The notes under the pieces: model-generated
What the model was told of the DNA's origin: nothing
What the model saw: only the letters and a program-made list of their open reading frames with translations
Databases searched by the model: none
Position numbers and translations under genes: made by a program
Source of the DNA: Gnetum montanum
Lineage: Eukaryota; Streptophyta; Gnetopsida; Gnetales; Gnetaceae
DNA: 60,000 nucleotides
Assembly: GCA_015680685.1 (NCBI GenBank)
Contig: MNCI01030123.1
Span: 266,918 to 326,917, forward strand
Reading direction: 5' to 3'
Shown here: one piece after another, positions 47,387 to 59,415 of the stretch
Layout: each line of letters begins with the position of its first letter
How positions within the stretch are numbered: position 1 is the first letter of the stretch

Positions 47387-47391
47387 ACACA
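47387..47391 (+). repeat. Target-site duplication of element F, right copy (ACACA)
   Basis: Exact repeat of 38132-38136. Confidence 0.85.
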
Positions 47392-49068
47392 TATTAAAAT
47401 CAAAGAAAGAGGTCAAGATTAAATATATTCACACATCAAATCATCATCATCAAGTCCTATGAATCTAAAGAAATATTCTCTTAGGTTTGATAATATAGCT
47501 AAATTTAAAAACATAAGTTGTTTCTATTGGGGGAAAATTGGACATGTTTAGGCTTATTGTTATTTATGGTTAAAACACTACACTCAGTCTTTTCCAAAAT
47601 AGCCTAGAAAAGGTGCTTTACAAAGAAAGAAAGTTTGGAGTCAAAACAGCTCTAAACAAGGAATGATTGCATAAGTTGCACTCTCTGCTATTAAAACAAG
47701 CACATGGTATACTAATAATGATTGTTCAAGATATATGAAAAGAGACAAATCTTAATTTGTACACTTTTCAAAACAAAACTATGGAATTGTCACCTTTGGA
47801 GATGACATAGAAGCTCAAATCAAAGGTATTGGTACCACTAAAGGTAAAGATAAGGGTCAACCTAGCATTAATCAAGTATTTTTTGTTGAAGGAATAAAAC
47901 ATAATCTTCTTAGTATTATTCAACTTTGTGATTCAAATTTTGATGTTACCTTTTCAAAAGATACTTGTAAAGTTAAAGATTTACTATTTAGAAAAGTTAT
48001 TATAGAAGGAAATAGAAAGGAAAATGTTTATACTACTATTTTTAGAGATAACATTAATATTGAATCTAAGTGCTTGATAAGTAGCATAGATGATGTTCGT
48101 ATGTGACATAGGTGACAAGGTCACATAAACAAAGACATTCTTCAAACCCTTATCTCAAAAGATATGGTTCAAGGGTTGTCCAAACTCAAGGATTTCACTT
48201 TGAATACTTGTAAAGCCTATCAAAAGTGAAAGAAAACAAGGGTAAGTTTTGGTAAGAAAAAATTACATCTCTACCTCTCATCCTTTAGATTTACATCACA
48301 TGGACTTGGATGATCCTTCTCAAACTCTTAGTTTGGGAAAGAAAAGGTATTTTCTAGCTATTATTGATGATTTCACTTACTTCACTTAGGTTACCTTCTT
48401 ATATCACAAGGATGAATTTTTTGATCATTTTATGAGAATTTGTAATCAAATACAGACAAAAAAGGTTATGATATCAAAATTATCAGAAGTGACAATAGAA
48501 TAAAATTCAAGGATGTTAAATTTGAACAATACTATTAGATGAATGGCATTTTACATTAATTTTCTACCCCCAAAACTCCTCAACATAATGGTGTTGTTGA
48601 ATAGAAAAATAAGATCTTGAATGAAATGAAGAGAACTATTTTGAATGACAAAAATCTTCCTTATCACTTTTGGGCTAAAGTGATCCAACAAAGTTCTAGT
48701 AAGAAGATTCACTACTAAAACTCCTTATGAATTATGGACTAATAGAAAGCCATCTACTGGTTATTTTTATGTTTTTGGCTCCAAATGCTATCTTTTTAAT
48801 GACAAAGATGCTTTGAGAAAATTTGATTCCAAAACTAATAAGGGAATTTTTCTAAGATATTCAACTGTTAGTAGGGCTTACAAAGTTTTCAATAAAAGAA
48901 CTAATACTATGGAGAAAACTATAAATTTTACAATAGATCTAATGATGAAGAAGTTCCTATCCAAAAGATATCTAGCACTTCCCAAGTACAAACTAATAAA
49001 GATTCTAAAATAGGAAGTAAGCATAAGGTTACTTCTCGAACTTAGCCCAAAATGCCTAGACCTCATAG
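47392..49068 (+). pseudogene. Zinc knuckle, protease and integrase of copia element G
   Basis: It resumes after F. A zinc-knuckle remnant (NISCFYWGKIGHV, CCHC cysteine lost) is at about 47516. The protease active site WYTNNDCSRYM replaces the usual WYLDSGCSRHM, so it is dead. GAG-pre-integrase: VTFGDDIEAQIKGIGT, INQVFFVEGIKHNLLSI and GHINKDIL. The integrase core has IIRSDNRIKFKD (catalytic D) and PQHNGVVExKN (catalytic E). The C-terminal part KFDSKTNKGIFLRYSTVSRAYKVFNKRT is at 48820. Stops and frameshifts are common. It is cut at 49073 by element C. Confidence 0.85.
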
Positions 49069-49073
49069 ATTAG
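49069..49073 (+). repeat. Target-site duplication of element C, left copy (ATTAG)
   Basis: ATTAG at 49069-49073, repeated exactly at 59411-59415. Confidence 0.9.
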
Positions 49074-49880
49074 TAATAAAATTCATTTTTTCACCATTGC
49101 AATATCATAGCTATGATATCGTAACTCATCCTATGTCATCATTGACATGATGTCTCAAGAGTTGTGTAGTCCTATAAATATGATACTTAGGTGCACATGA
49201 AACAATGTTTGATTCCAACCCTTAACTAGATTCTTGCAGTTTTTTTTTCAAAGTTTTAATAATAGAGTGAATGCCAGTAGCGTGGTGTCATGAAGTTGAC
49301 TAACATCTTTATTCAAGTAAATTATACTTGGACACAATTTATGTGCAGTAATAAAGATCGAAGTTGTTTCTCATCATTGCAGTGTTTCTTAGTTTCCTTT
49401 ATGTTTTACTTAGAATAATGTTTTTACTTTCCTTAGTTACACTTAATATTTTCAACCACTTTTCTTTACATGTTATTAGTAAGTGGAATGGGTACAACTA
49501 GTTTTGAGCATTATGTGTAGTTATCTAGTAACCCAATAGTGGCATTGCTTGATTCAGTCAATAGTAATTCCACTTGGTAATCCTAGACATAACTACATGA
49601 GTCTAAGATGTGATTAGTAAACTAGGAACAAATACCTATTGCTATTAGGATAGAATAGATTTACATTCCCATTATTACTTAGACTTCAAATTTAATATTC
49701 ATGTCCATTATGAGTACCACTAGGAGCATTAAGAGCCCTACAACATCATCTATCATATGCCTCACTGAGAGTTAAACCATATGCTAAGATTTTACTAACT
49801 CAAAGTGGGAAGACAACTATCACAAACTTAACATCAAATACTAGCATAATTACATTGTCCATTCATGAATTATGATCTAT
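49074..49880 (+). repeat. 5' LTR of element C, 3' end deleted
   Basis: Starts TAATAAAATTC (the 3' copy reads TGATAAAATCC). TATAAA is at 49173-49178. It matches the 3' LTR until the phrase ATTATGATCT near 49878; the last ~60 bases and any primer-binding site are gone. Confidence 0.85.
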
Positions 49881-49939
49881 ATTTTACATTTTTAATTAAT
49901 TTTAATAATACACATACATTTAAGCATCAAATAGATAAT

Positions 49940-52293
49940 ATGGCTTCTACGCTTAAAGAAAAATCACCTACCAAAGAAGTTTAAAGAAGTCATGATAGAA
50001 CACATGATAAGAAAGACTAAAGTGCACCAATGTAGATAAGAATTACATATGCTCACACTGATCCATACTATCCTAATTTTACATTCATTTTTCACCAAGA
50101 TGAACAACTCAAATGGAAAGACTTATAGCGCAACATAGTTCTACCACCAAAATGTTCCATACCATTGATGTTTCGAGCAGCCCTAATGAAGGCCAACTTA
50201 AGTCATGAACAAGAGAGCTGTCAAGTCACAAAGAACATGATAAGATCATACAAGCCAACACAAGCTCAGGCAAGAAGGGATGTCATTATGGAAGCACAAC
50301 ATGAACATGACAAAGGAAAGAAGATACCTTAGATAGTTTTCCTAGAAGAAATAAAAGACTTGTCATTCCAAGCTAAAGAGTTTTATCAAACTCATGGATC
50401 TTACTCCCACACACCTATAATACATATTGAAGATCTTACTAACAGAAAGTTAAAGTCAACTTTGGTAGAGGACTTTAGGAAGAATACAAGAGACTTCAAA
50501 CATAGACAAAGCTCAAGGCCTAAAGCTTTTGTAAAACCAAAAGAGGATGAATCACAAAGTTACAAAAGAAGAACTAGCTAACATCATTGTCCAACTACTT
50601 CATCTTCTTCTTCACATTCATCTGTGGAGTCTAACAAAGAGGAATATAGATCAAGAGACCATGACAAAGAGACACAAAGAGATTATGAGACAAAGGAGTA
50701 CAAAAGAAGGTGTCCTAATGATGAAGAGAATGATTATGAGTAATGAAGGGATGGAAATAGGCATGATGATAGGAAGCATTATGAGCATTAGAGGGGTCAT
50801 TACTACAATACAGCTTACAAACCCAATAACTATGAAGAGCCCCTATTATCCACTCAAAGTATGAATAATATTAGAGACGCTATATATATTCCCACTAGGC
50901 ATGTAAGCAACAATTGCATTAAGCAACTAGATATGAATAATATTCCTAAATTTGAAGGAGGATACAATCTAGATCCACAACACCACCTTCAAGCATTTCA
51001 TGATGCTTGCACCCTCCAAAATATTGAAAGTACTTTGAAAAAGCTCAAGTTGTTTTCTAGGATACCCATCAAAGAGGTAGAGAGTTGGTACAGATCATTG
51101 GAATCTGAATCAATTAGAAGATGGAGTACAATTCTTGAACTTTTTAATGCTAAATACCAAACATACTCAAGACTATCTAACCTTAAAAAGAAATATAGGG
51201 ATGAAAGAAAGGGACACATGAATCCCTTGATGTAGCAATGGGATGATATTACTCTCTTCTACATAGATGCCCAAGCCATGGATTCTCACAATGGGAACAA
51301 CTTAGACATATTTTGGATGGGTTAAGGAATAAAACCATAAAACCCCTTAGGGTCTATTCCCAAGGAACAATATCAGAGATGACCATCCATCAAATTCAAT
51401 GGTTAATAAACTAAGTGGAAAAAGATGAAGGAAAGTTAAAAAAGAGAGAATTAATTGAAGAATATAACCAAGATCCATCAATTAGAAAATAAGATGTACG
51501 AATGTGTGACAAACAGAAAGAAGAAATCTTGAAAAATGTGATTCAAAAGAAAAATCTTTCAATTCAAAAATCAAAAAATGATATAGAAACAATGGTAGAA
51601 AAGATGTGGGACTCGATGGATGATAAGTTTGCTACAGCCCTCAAGAAAGTAGAAGAAAGGATTGAACAATCATTCAATACAGGCAAGGATAAGAAGAAGA
51701 AAAGAGACTATGGACAAAAAGGCTATAAGCAGAAAGGAAACATTGCTTCAATTGAGGAGTGTATCAAATCTAGTTCAAAAGAATAGGAAGAGTGCAAGGT
51801 ATGCTAGTACGAGCATCCCAAGGGATGTTTCCCAATTATGGTTCACTTGCACGAGTCTGGGGCATATGCACTCAACTCGAGTTTCATCATAAAGCAAATT
51901 CCAAAACAGTTACCTTATCCTTAAGGTAATCTCAAACAACCTTTCCAACTAGCTTACTATCCAATCAAAGCTTACCCTCAACCACATGAGCAATACCAGT
52001 AGTAGTAGCAACAATTCCAAGTGTGGACAATGTTGATGCCAAGGCAACAATATCCATATAGGCAACCAGACCCTTATAGATATTATGTACAACATCTAAT
52101 ATCTCTAAGGAATGCTTCAGTTCATGCTTCTTTGCATTATTATCCACCTAATTATTACAACCCTACCACTCCAACGCTAGAACCAAATCTATACGCACGT
52201 CAGCCAACAGTTGTTCCATCAAATCAACCTTCTAATTCTTTACCAATATTACCACTACCAATGATGCAAGGGCAGCTGCCCTCAGAACCATAG
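49940..52293 (+). pseudogene. gag of element C
   Basis: ATG at 49940 (MASTLKEKSPTKEV). YAHTDPYYPNFTFIFHQDEQLKW near 50050 matches B. The open piece 50861-51235 holds the capsid-like core NNIPKFEGGYNLDPQHHLQAFHDAC, then EVESWYRSLESESIRRWSTILELFNAKYQTYSRLSNLKK. A lysine-rich helical linker is at 51502-51786, then a zinc-knuckle remnant CKVCxYEHPKGC (about 51793-51829) with the same CX2CX3H spacing as B. The tail (52021-52293) is rich in Y, P and Q. It is interrupted by stops. Confidence 0.8.
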
Positions 52294-52499
52294 CTAAAAA
52301 TATTGCTAGGATAGTGAATATATGGAGAGAGGCTCACATCATCAATACTAAAGGAGAATCTCAAAAACATCCATTCTTCATGACAAGTCTAGAAATAACT
52401 GATCAGATAAGGACTCCATCTAAACAAATTCCTTCACTAAAAAATCCTCCTACAAACATTCTAATTCTATAACAACTAATTCAAAAGCTTTTGACTGTC

Positions 52500-53003
52500 A
52501 TGTTAACCAAAATAGTATTAGGCTGGATTAAGGTCCGACCACTCTCTAAGAAAAAAATAGATCTAGGAATTCCTCTAATTTATCTACAAATTGCTGAAAA
52601 TTCATCATGCAAGGCTCTACTAAACTAAGGTTCTAGAGTAAATTTAACATCTTAAGAAACATACAAGGCATGGAACTTACCGCCATTGAAGAAGCACAAC
52701 AAAAGGCTCAAGCTGGCAAATTAATCTATCATCATTTTTTTGGAACAGATAGAAGATGTGGTGACCACTATCAATGGGTGGCCTTATCTAGCAAATTTCT
52801 AAGTGATTGATGTGAAGAATGATAACAAGGAGTTTTCTATCATTATGGGAAGAGCATGGCTTAGCACAATACATGCTAAGTTGAAAATGAGATATTTATC
52901 TGCAGACATCTCTAAAGAAGATGAGAAAGAAGCCATACATGCACAAAGAATTCCATGCATTACTGACGATAACAAAGGATGTAGTTGTGGACCAAAACTT
53001 TAG
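52500..53003 (+). pseudogene. Protease remnant of element C
   Basis: SSCKALLNxGSRVNL replaces the active site LLDGGSxVNL (Asp to Asn plus a stop). The downstream block FSIIMGRAWLSTIHAKLKMRYLS (52803-53003) corresponds to PIIMGRAWLSIVDARMDI in B. No RT follows. Confidence 0.75.
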
Positions 53004-54989
53004 AATGTCAACATAGTCCTTACACCAGTCCACAACAAATGTGACAAACAAGTGTATGAACAAAAGGAAACATGGACCACTAAACATAAAGATACCTAAT
53101 GGTCGAAAATTGAGAACATAAAATTGTCCAAGACATGCATGAAAATTTCCGATCCACTTATTAACTCCTACCCTAAGAAAATAACCAAAAACTAAAAACT
53201 AACACAAGGAAAACCTAAACAATATTAATACACCAACAAATAATGGAAATGAAAACTTAAAATTTGAATTTATGAATGAACAAGAAAGTATAAATGGACC
53301 TTCTAAAATAGAAAGATCATCAACTCCAATAGGATATATATCCTTAGAAGATCATAATTCAATTATCATCAATGTCACATGGGATAAGAAACACAAATCA
53401 AAATCAGTAAGGATGATAAATAAGAAACCTAGAGTGTATGATCCGAGGGATCTAAGGTCCATTTTTTGAATACTCATCCATGAGTTCAATCGTGGAGGAG
53501 ATGCCTTATCTTGATGTAGAAATTCATAAGTGCTTTTCAAATTTTTTTTTTTTGGTTTTCTAATTCTTTAGTTTATAATTTTTGTTATACCTTTTACCTT
53601 TCTTAGTACTTTTTGCTATTCTTTGATATCTTTTCTTTCTTTTATACTTTTTCATTTCTTAATCTTTTGATATTCTTCAATATTTTCCAAACTTTTCCTT
53701 TATTTTACCTTTTTTCATGATTTTTGTTACCCATTTTATACATAAGGTGAAGATTACCCTATATTGTCAAATCATAAAGGACTAATTACATATAGAGTGA
53801 GACCGTGCCATCCATCCACTCATTTCCAACAATAAAAGGTTCTTACTATGGTCATAATGATATTCTTTTCATAATAAAACTAAAATAAACGTGTGGCCAT
53901 TATGCCTGGATAAAAGAGTGAAGAACCAAGTGGAAATGAAAAGGGTGTGAAATCAAGCAAACTTATGGATTCTTTAGGACTACTACTATGAGTTTTATCC
54001 TATAGTTAAGGGTGTATTATTTTCTTAAGTTCTAATGAAAAATGGAAGTAAGAGTACAATAAGTGCTACCTTGCCATGTCATGAGAAAGGCATGTTACCC
54101 ATGCCTGAAGGTAGTAAAAAAATAAAATAAAAGAACAAAATAAAATTTTTGGGGTCCCATTTGAAAGACATGTTACCCATGCCTGAAGGTACGCAACTTC
54201 TCAGAAATCTAAAAATAAAAATTGTGCTATTAATAAACTCCTTCCTTGAACTACATTACCAAGTGGTAATACTCCTTACAATAGTGATAGTCTTGTGGTT
54301 GTCAGTTTTGGGGATGAAACAATGTGGTGTCAATGGACAGTGGTTTGGAGTTGATTTGAATCTTGAACAAAAAGACAAATGATTACTTTAGCCACACATC
54401 ACACACAAGTATTCATTATGCCTATGGTATGACACCTCACATCTTGATTTCTACAACCCCTTCTTTATTCCATTTTACCTCAGTGGTATATTTAATCATA
54501 ACTTTATGGTTTTGTGTAATATAGTGTTTTTTTCCCAATCTAGTGATATTAACATGTGTGTTTTGCTAGATAGGTATGTCTTACATTCAACTTTTGGGCA
54601 CTTACAAGGAAACTTTTAGGCGTTGTTATATAAGAGCACTAAGGGCTAAAGCCTACTTTGGGGAGGATTCACTTGTATAACTCTTGTACCTCATACTTGA
54701 TGAGTAATTCCACATCATCTTATACCTTCCAAAGACTTTATTATTCAAGAACACTTCCCAAAAATTTTTATAATCTATCCATATCCTAAGAACCTTTAAT
54801 CCATCTCATCTACACTCAATAAACTTTCATTGCTAGAAATTCCTTCCTTATAACTTTTGAATGAAAAATTTTTGAATTTCAAGAATCATCTATGATCCTT
54901 AATCCCTTAGACAGTCTCTATGTCTTCCAAATCATCCAATTGACTCATTTTTTCCATCAAAAATTGCCAAAATTTTGGAATTTTTCAAG
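53004..54989 (+). other. Spacer of element C
   Basis: AT-rich, with no gene. ACCCATGCCTGAAGGTA occurs at 54097-54113 and again at about 54175-54191; the first copy forms a hairpin, AGGCATG-TTACC-CATGCCT (54088-54106). A related copy is in A's spacer (2821-2836). The pol genes expected here are deleted. Confidence 0.6.
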
Positions 54990-55075
54990 GGTGACGTTGT
55001 AACTACGACATCAAAGCTACGATGGCATATCAATGATGTCACATATATAAAAATAGTATAAATATGTGTGGGAGT
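54990..55075 (+). promoter_or_regulatory. LTR-like promoter segment upstream of ORF3 in element C
   Basis: TATCAATGATGTCAC precedes TATAAAT (55057-55063) and TGTGTGG. C's own LTR has TATGTCATCATTGATG before TATAAAT (58646) and ACATGTGG. The words match C's LTR rather than those of A or B. This is the same arrangement as in A at 3526-3640. Confidence 0.4.
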
Positions 55076-55265
55076 TAGAAAAAAAATTTCATTCTACCAT
55101 TTCATAGCAAGAGGAGTTTTTATCATTTTTCTAAGCTCTGGCAAGCAAACTTCCTCACGACAACTTCAATTTAAGAAATTCTTGAACCCTATTGATCCCA
55201 AAGTGCTCAACTTAGCCGAGATATTTGAGCTAAAATGTCCTAACACCTAGAGGACACTATAAATG

Positions 55266-55588
55266 GTAAGTATAAGAGAATAATAAGAATATTATAACTA
55301 ATTAACTAAAATTAAGCTAAATAACTTACCTAATCCTCCTAACTAACCATATCAACCATTTAAGGGCAATATATATGAGAAAATGATAACTGAAGAAGGT
55401 CAATACAATTAGAGATATAACACTTAAATGTTTTTTTTTTTTTTGAAATTTTTCTGAATCTACCATCATAATAAAGATCATAACTAATATGAAAAGTTAA
55501 GAACCTGATCAAACCAAGAGTACAAGAAGGATTATGAACCATTAATAACCAAGTTAAACACTTTGGTAACCTTAAGTTCTTAATGATT
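55266..55588 (+). other. Putative leader intron of ORF3, element C
   Basis: Consensus donor ATG/GTAAGT at 55266-55271. TGCAA directly before the ORF3 ATG at 55589 could be a decayed TGCAG acceptor. The position parallels the GTAAGT of A at 3765. Confidence 0.35.
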
Positions 55589-58449
55589 GCAAATGGCGTT
55601 GAAGAGACCAACAACTGAAGGACCTTTCCAACATGGTAGTAAAAGACTAAGAGGCTATGTAAGAGGCCAAGTGGAAGAACAAACTCCATAAGCTGAGCAT
55701 GTAGAGCAGGAGGCTCAATCATTTAGTATTTATCAGCAAACTCCTACCACTAAGCATTTTGCACAAGATAAACGAGACACATCACCAGCACCTAAACAAG
55801 GATAGCATCTCACATTGTTTGTGGATTGTATACAATCCATCTAGTAGACATCTATAATGTGCATGGTCATTGTGAAACTAAAATTTGGCCCATTCATGGA
55901 GTTTTCTCCAGAAGCTGTAAGAACATAGCTCGAAGCATCTCTACTATGGAAATCATTATCCAACAATTTAGAATAGTACTTAGGAGAAGTCTATCAATTT
56001 TGGAAAAATAAGCAAGATGATACAATAGTAAAGTTTAAAGGAGTCTCCATGTCATACTTTATAGAGGTAATAGCTAGAGCCTTGAATATTCCAAATGAAG
56101 AAGCCAATGTTGCACAAATCTCCACAAGGTCAGACATAGATGCTAAGAAATTATGGCTACAAAGGGCCTACGACAAAGAACATAAAGACTATAGTAAAAT
56201 GATTGTAGAGAAGAAAATCTATTTTAAGATTGGGACTTACCACTTGTTTCCAACTAAGAGGCTCAATACAATCTCCATCTACATAGCTCAAGGGAGTGTG
56301 ATACTAATGGGCAAGTTCAATGCCAACATCGCATATCAAATCTACTTAGAGATTCAGAGACAATTCAAGGAGAAAAAGGCAAGGAAACCAATACCACCAT
56401 TTCCTTGCCTAATAAGGAAACTTTGCAAGCAAGTGGGGATTTTGGGTTACACTAGCAATGTTCCAAGGAAAGCCCATAATGCCTCCTATGCAAAAATGTC
56501 AAAACTAATGCCACCAAAGAAGGATCAACTAGAGAAGCCAATGGGCACTAAGAAAGCTTCACATTAAACACCTACTGGTAACATTCTAGCTACTAAACAA
56601 TAGAAACAAGAAATACCCAATAGTCAAACACCTATTGAAGATAGACCAAAATAACAAGCTCCACCACCTTCACAAGACTACCATCCATCAATGATCCATC
56701 TGCATCAAATTGTAGATACAATCAAATGGGGAGCAAGGGAGGGCTCTAATTTCTACAAAGTTAGAGAAAGCTCGATGAGGTCCATAGTTTCAACAAACCC
56801 TACTGGTGGACAAGTGTCATTGCAAATAAGAAAAAAGGAAGACTGGGCACAATAAATTTTAGGGAACACTACATCATTCAAAGTAATGTTAGAAACTAGT
56901 AAAGATGCCACAGTTGTGGTTATGTAGCACCAAGATGCAGTAAGAGCAATTAAAGTAATCACTGATCATATCAAGGAATCATTAAATATCCTTGTTGTGC
57001 CACTATTTGATATCTCTAGAGTTAAAGATGTACAAATGTTAGCCGATACCTCAATGACTCCTACTAAACATGAAGATATACTTGATAGATTGCTGCAGAT
57101 GGGCCAGGTTATGCAAAATTTATTCGATATCCCAAGTGATATCACTACTATGTAATCTAAATTAATAACAACAAAAGGAAAGCTAGTGATGACAAAGACG
57201 AGGATAGAGCATGCCGAGAATGAAGTGTAGAGTTTAAAAAAAATTAGCAGCTTTAAGAGCAAAAGTAAGAGATCTTGTACAATTTTTTATCTAGCTAATT
57301 GCTAAAAATATACATGTTGAGTTTGAAAGAGATAAGGTGGTGTGGAATGCCTCAATTGTTGAAGCACAAACATACACACACGCCAAAGCTTTCATAGCCT
57401 TTGGAAGAGGAAAAAAAAAGCTCGATGCTAACAATACAAGATTGACAAATATAGAAAAGCAAAAAAAAATGTTCTCAAGGAAAGTATTCAACAATTATGA
57501 GAACACTTATTTAGAGTCAACCAAGACATGAGAATATTAACTTGAGAGAATAGAACTTTATCAATGGAAGAAATACATGCTATCAAGCAAAAGTCAGCTA
57601 TTGAGATAAGCGCATGGTCAAAATGAGGTCAAGTGACATGAGAAGCTCAAAGAACATTTTAAAGACCAAGTGGGCATGTATAAGTAAATAAATAAGAAAG
57701 AAATCTAGATGGCAAAGGCCAAATTCAATTCCATCACTACTCAAACTTTGGATTGGCGGCCCATCTTGGATAGTTTAGCCCACATCCACCAGGCTAAGAT
57801 CAAAAATAAAGACCTATAGATTGAGGATCTTATGGAATACATGGGGTTAGCAAATCTTCAATATGCTAACTTGGCCATATTAACAGTAGGATGGCCTTGA
57901 AATGAACTTGAGCAATATGCAACAGTAATATATGTCATGTACAAGAAGGATTTTGCAAATAGGAAAGATGCCTTGCAAAGGTTACATGTTGCAAACTCTA
58001 AAGTCAGGATTATAAAAGCTAGCTACCAATGGTAGAAGAATGTAGCAGTGAACCCGGTGCACTAGATGTCAGACTATAAAAAATTACAAAACGAAACCAA
58101 GAATTTTAAGGAAGAACAACGATAGTTTGCGGTGTGGTATGTCGAAGTAAACAAAATGTTTCCAAGACTACCATGCCTATGGGATGTACCGAATCCATCC
58201 AACATTGCATAATCAACATGGATGGTACATGATCCAAAGATGAAGGAAGAAAAGCTTCAAGTGCTCCTCAATAGATATCAATTTCAGAAGCCTGATGATA
58301 AAGGGAAGAAGCTAATAGAAGAGCCTCCACCACCAACAACTAAAGGCTCCATCGCACTACTTCAATTTTTGTTTTTGTGTTGTTTTGTTTGTCAATTATT
58401 GACTGTGTCATTTTCTGAAAACACCAATGCAACATTTAGAGTCATGTAA
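55589..58449 (+). pseudogene. ORF3 of element C: LIRKLC-domain plus coiled-coil protein (best copy)
   Basis: ATG at 55589, with a basic N-terminus (MALKRPTTEGPFQHGSKRLRG, nuclear-signal-like). The globular domain is partly open at 56049-56567 (172 codons): SYFIEVIARALNIP, KKLWLQRAYD, YHLFPTKRLNTISIYIAQGS, ILMGKFNANIAYQIYLEIQ, PFPCLIRKLCKQVGILGYTSN. It is followed by a K/P-rich hinge (56500-56700) and about 550 residues of charged heptad-like sequence. The C-terminus has FAVWYVEVNKMFPRLPCLW, then DPKMKEEKLQVLLNRY and a K/P tail. Full length was probably near 950 residues. No transmembrane segment or retroviral enzyme motif is visible. The function is unknown. Retention after loss of pol suggests a role in packaging, localisation or host interaction (inference). 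Confidence 0.7.
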
Positions 58450-58532
58450 CTAGTCAAGTCAAGTCAAGTCTACCTTCCAATTTTGTAATGGACTCGATCC
58501 TCATTTTTTTAACTTAACGATGAGTTTCTAGT

Positions 58533-58546
58533 CAATCATAGGGGTA
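58533..58546 (+). other. Polypurine tract of element C
   Basis: CAATCATAGGGGTA directly before the LTR start TGATAAAA. Confidence 0.6.
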
Positions 58547-59410
58547 TGATAAAATCCATTTTTTCACCATTGTGATATCATATCAACAATATCATAGCTC
58601 ATCCTATGTCATCATTGATGCAATATCTCAAAACCTATGCAGCACTATAAATACAACATGTGGCTACACATGAAACAACTTTTGATTCCAACCCTTAGCT
58701 AGATTCTTGCAATTTATCTTCATAGTTTTAGTAATAGAGTGAATGCCCATAGTGTGGTGTCAAGAAGTTGACTGACATCTTTATTCGAGTAAATTATACT
58801 TGGACACAATTTATGTGTGACAATAAAGATCAAAGTTGTTTCTCATCATCGCAACATTCCTTATCTTTCTTTATCTTTTACTTAGTATAATTTTCTTGCT
58901 TTCCTTAGTTACACTTTACATTTTCAAGTCCTTCCCTTTACATGTTATTAGTAAGTGAAATGGATACAACTAGTTTTTAGCATTAAGTGTAGTTATCTAG
59001 TAACCCAATAGTGGCATTACTTGATTCACTCAATAGTAATTCAACTTGGTAATCCTAGTCATAACTACATGAGTCCAAGACGTGACTAGTAAGCCATGAA
59101 TGGATACCTATCATTATTAGGATAGAATAGCTTTACATTCTCGTTATTACTTAGACTTAGGATTTAATATTTACTTCCATTATAAGTACTGCTAGGATCA
59201 TTAAGAGCCATACAACATCATCTATCATATGTCTCACTAAGTTAAACCATACGCTAAGATTTCACTAACTCAAAGTGGGAATACAACAATCACAAACTTA
59301 ATAATAACTACTAGCATACTTACATTGTCCACATACAAATTATGATCTGGTCACTCACAAACACTCATGACTTGTATGGTAGAGTGCTGAGATTACTCCA
59401 CTGCTTATCA
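58547..59410 (+). repeat. 3' LTR of element C
   Basis: 864 bp, TGATAA...TTATCA, a perfect 6-base terminal inversion. TATAAAT is at 58646-58652. Complete, unlike the 5' copy. Confidence 0.9.
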
Positions 59411-59415
59411 ATTAG
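59411..59415 (+). repeat. Target-site duplication of element C, right copy (ATTAG)
   Basis: Exact repeat of 49069-49073. Confidence 0.9.

Larger units (their letters stand above)
49074..59410 (+). mobile_element. Element C: Athila/Tat-like element with gag, protease and ORF3 but no RT or integrase
   Basis: LTRs at both ends, perfect target duplication ATTAG, gag, a protease remnant, a spacer and a long ORF3. RT, RNase H and integrase are absent: the reading passes from protease (to about 53000) into spacer sequence similar to A's spacer. The 5' LTR has also lost its last ~60 bases and the primer site. It lies inside the integrase-RT interval of copia element G. Confidence 0.9.
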
